Of a stretch of 38,961 nucleotides of DNA, positions 38,040 to 38,961 are shown piece after piece. The notes beneath the pieces are model-generated. The model made no database searches. It was not told where the DNA came from and saw nothing but the letters and a program-made list of their open reading frames with translations. The stretch lies in the IMG/VR virus record IMGVR_UViG_3300031862_000015, positions 1-38,961 of that record; one strand, given 5' to 3'. Position 1 is the stretch's first letter; every line of letters starts with the position of its first letter. This stretch comes from a virus. Made by a program: the position numbers and the translations under genes.

Positions 38040-38209
38040 TGTTAGATGCACTTATTGGCAAGAAAACCTACATTTTAGCAATTATTACTATTTTGTATGC
38101 TATTACTGGTATGATTATTGGTAAGATTGATATTGCTGTTGGCTGGGCGATAATTCTTGGAAGTTTGCAGGTTATGGGATTACGCGCCGGAATTTCTAAT
38201 CAGTCCTAA
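38039..38209 (+). CDS. Small two-helix membrane protein, possible holin
   Basis: This 56-residue protein has two hydrophobic segments, TYILAIITILYAITGMIIG (about 10-28) and IDIAVGWAIILGSLQVMGL (about 30-48), with short charged ends. The start overlaps the endolysin stop (TAATG) after AAAGGAGAATTA. Position right after the endolysin and its topology suggest a holin or pinholin partner. Confidence 0.7.
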   Translation: MLDALIGKKTYILAIITILYAITGMIIGKIDIAVGWAIILGSLQVMGLRAGISNQS

Positions 38210-38214
38210 AAGAC

Positions 38215-38243
38215 TTGACTTTTATTTTGTGATATGGTATACT
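38215..38243 (+). promoter_or_regulatory. Promoter for transglycosylase gene
   Basis: TTGACT (38215-38220) is 17 bp before TATACT (38238-38243); TGATATGG lies between. It gives the last gene its own transcript. Confidence 0.75.
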
Positions 38244-38285
38244 GGTTTATGGTCGTAAAATTCGCTTTAAACGAGGGGAATTAAA

Positions 38286-38866
38286 ATGAATTTACACACA
38301 CTTAGATTAAAACAGATCAGTTGGAAAGTAATTGTTCTGATTATTCTTGTAGTTCTCGCAGGATGGGGTGTTTACCAAGCCGGAATAGCCGCTGGTGACT
38401 GGTTGGTTAGATATCTTGATCTTGATCACGTTTCAGCCGTCCCACCGGTGCATTTAAAGTAGGACGTGCAGAAGTCCCAAAGGACAAGAAGCCAATCGCT
38501 CAAGTCCAAGAACTTCGTCCGAAGACAATTTACGAAAAAGCTTCTGAAGCTTACGGATCAAAGATTCCGCCTAAGATTCTTTCTGCTATTCACGAAGTAG
38601 AAACAGGACGTCGGGGTGATACCTCTATCAAGAGTTCTGCTGGCGCCACCGGGCCGATGCAATTTATGCCGGATACTTGGAAGGCTTACGGGGTTGATGG
38701 TGATGGTGACGGAAGGGCTGATATTACTGATTTGGATGATTCGGTTTATTCTGCCGCTCACTATCTGACCACCAACTTCAACGAAAAGGGATCTATTGAA
38801 TTGGCTCTCTGGCAGTATAACCATAGTTGGGATTACGTGCATAAAGTATTGAAAATTGCCGGGTAG
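38286..38866 (+). CDS. Membrane-anchored lytic transglycosylase made by -1 frameshift
   Basis: The ATG at 38286 (after GAGGGGAATTAAA) opens a 58-residue frame with a transmembrane helix WKVIVLIILVVLAGWGVY (13-30), closing at TAG 38460. An overlapping -1 frame runs to 38866 and encodes an SLT-type transglycosylase, but has no ATG, GTG or TTG between its upstream TGA and the domain. The slippery T-TTA-AAG (38453-38459) lies directly before TAG. A -1 slip gives one 193-residue protein: anchor, linker VGRAEVPKDKKPIAQ, then KILSAIHEVETG (Glu106 probable acid/base) and SSAGATGPMQFMPDTW. The internal ATG at 38657 would lose the catalytic Glu. It would cleave glycan strands at the membrane. A one-base assembly error is the alternative. 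Confidence 0.75.
38453..38459 (+). promoter_or_regulatory. -1 frameshift slippery heptamer
   Basis: TTTAAAG fits X XXY YYZ in the zero frame (CAT TTA AAG TAG), with a stop codon in the next position. Weak downstream hairpins are possible (GGAC/GTCC at 38462-38465 and 38474-38477, or GTCC/GGAC at 38474-38477 and 38482-38485). No upstream Shine-Dalgarno stimulator is apparent. Confidence 0.65.
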
Positions 38867-38869
38867 GAC

Positions 38870-38898
38870 TTGACAAGATTTTAGGGGTATGTTAGGAT
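38870..38898 (+). promoter_or_regulatory. Promoter reading across the circular junction
   Basis: TTGACA (38870-38875) and TAGGAT (38893-38898) are 17 bp apart with TGT just before the -10. On the circle it would transcribe through the junction terminator into the initiator gene at 55. A possible 13-residue peptide (38908-38949) starts about 3 nt after the expected start and stops exactly before the hairpin. Confidence 0.65.
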
Positions 38899-38950
38899 TG
38901 AAATGTAATGGAACATCATTATATGCTTAAATTAGTTAATTTAGGCTAAA

Positions 38951-38961
38951 AGCCGCAGATG
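38951..38961. repeat. Terminal 11-bp overlap with window start
   Basis: AGCCGCAGATG at the end equals bases 1-11. It marks a circular assembly or a circularly permuted genome; the bases across the join complete a perfect terminator. Confidence 0.85.

Noticed and set aside
38657-38866. Transglycosylase as a separate 69-residue gene from the internal ATG
   Set aside because: This start would drop the catalytic Glu and has no ribosome site; coding similarity continues upstream in the same frame.

Overview
The window is a tailed-phage genome (Caudoviricetes), probably complete. Its last 11 bases repeat its first 11. Joining the ends rebuilds a perfect intrinsic terminator, so this looks like a circularly assembled genome of about 38,950 unique bp. 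Every supported gene is on the + strand. The DNA is AT-rich and uses the standard genetic code, strong AAGGAG-type ribosome binding sites and sigma70-like promoters, many with an extended -10 (TGnTATAAT). I see no tape measure, sheath or tube gene. Together with the long portal, adaptor-like protein and large internal proteins, this points to a podovirus-like virion. I see no integrase, DNA polymerase or RNA polymerase, so replication must lean on the host. The host cannot be fixed from sequence alone; an uncultured bacterium is likely.

Layout. 1-9650 is the early/accessory half. It starts with a replication-initiator-like gene carrying iteron-like 11-bp repeats (candidate origin). An operon of tiny genes ending in an ERF recombinase follows. 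Next comes a loose AT-rich stretch with micro-genes, a 32-bp direct repeat, an Xis-like HTH protein, a tRNA-Leu-like RNA and a structured leader. A second elaborate RNA leader precedes a phage GroES, then GroEL. Small zinc-ribbon and membrane proteins, a ParB-DNA methyltransferase fusion and an HNH nuclease complete this half. 9700-29300 holds packaging and virion genes: small and large terminase, portal, scaffold, major capsid protein, decoration-like and beta-rich structural proteins, repeat-rich fibre proteins and the adaptor/tail proteins. 28300-34900 holds internal (ejection-type) proteins, including a 1024-residue polyvalent protein with GNAT and zincin motifs. 34880-38870 holds an ATP-grasp enzyme, an XhlA-like holin, zinc-ribbon proteins, a multi-hairpin noncoding region, a CHAP endolysin, a small two-TM protein and a membrane-anchored lytic transglycosylase split between two frames at a slippery heptamer.

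How it fits together. The initiator would load host replication machinery at iterons in its own gene, with ERF supplying annealing recombination. The phage chaperonin pair probably folds virion proteins. HNH, TerS and TerL package DNA into a portal/scaffold/capsid shell, and the lysis genes end the cycle. The most unusual features are regulatory: folded RNA leaders with C-rich anti-Shine-Dalgarno loops, terminator-like hairpins directly downstream of promoters (three times, including across the junction), minimal 5' leaders, and the apparent -1 frameshift in the transglycosylase gene.
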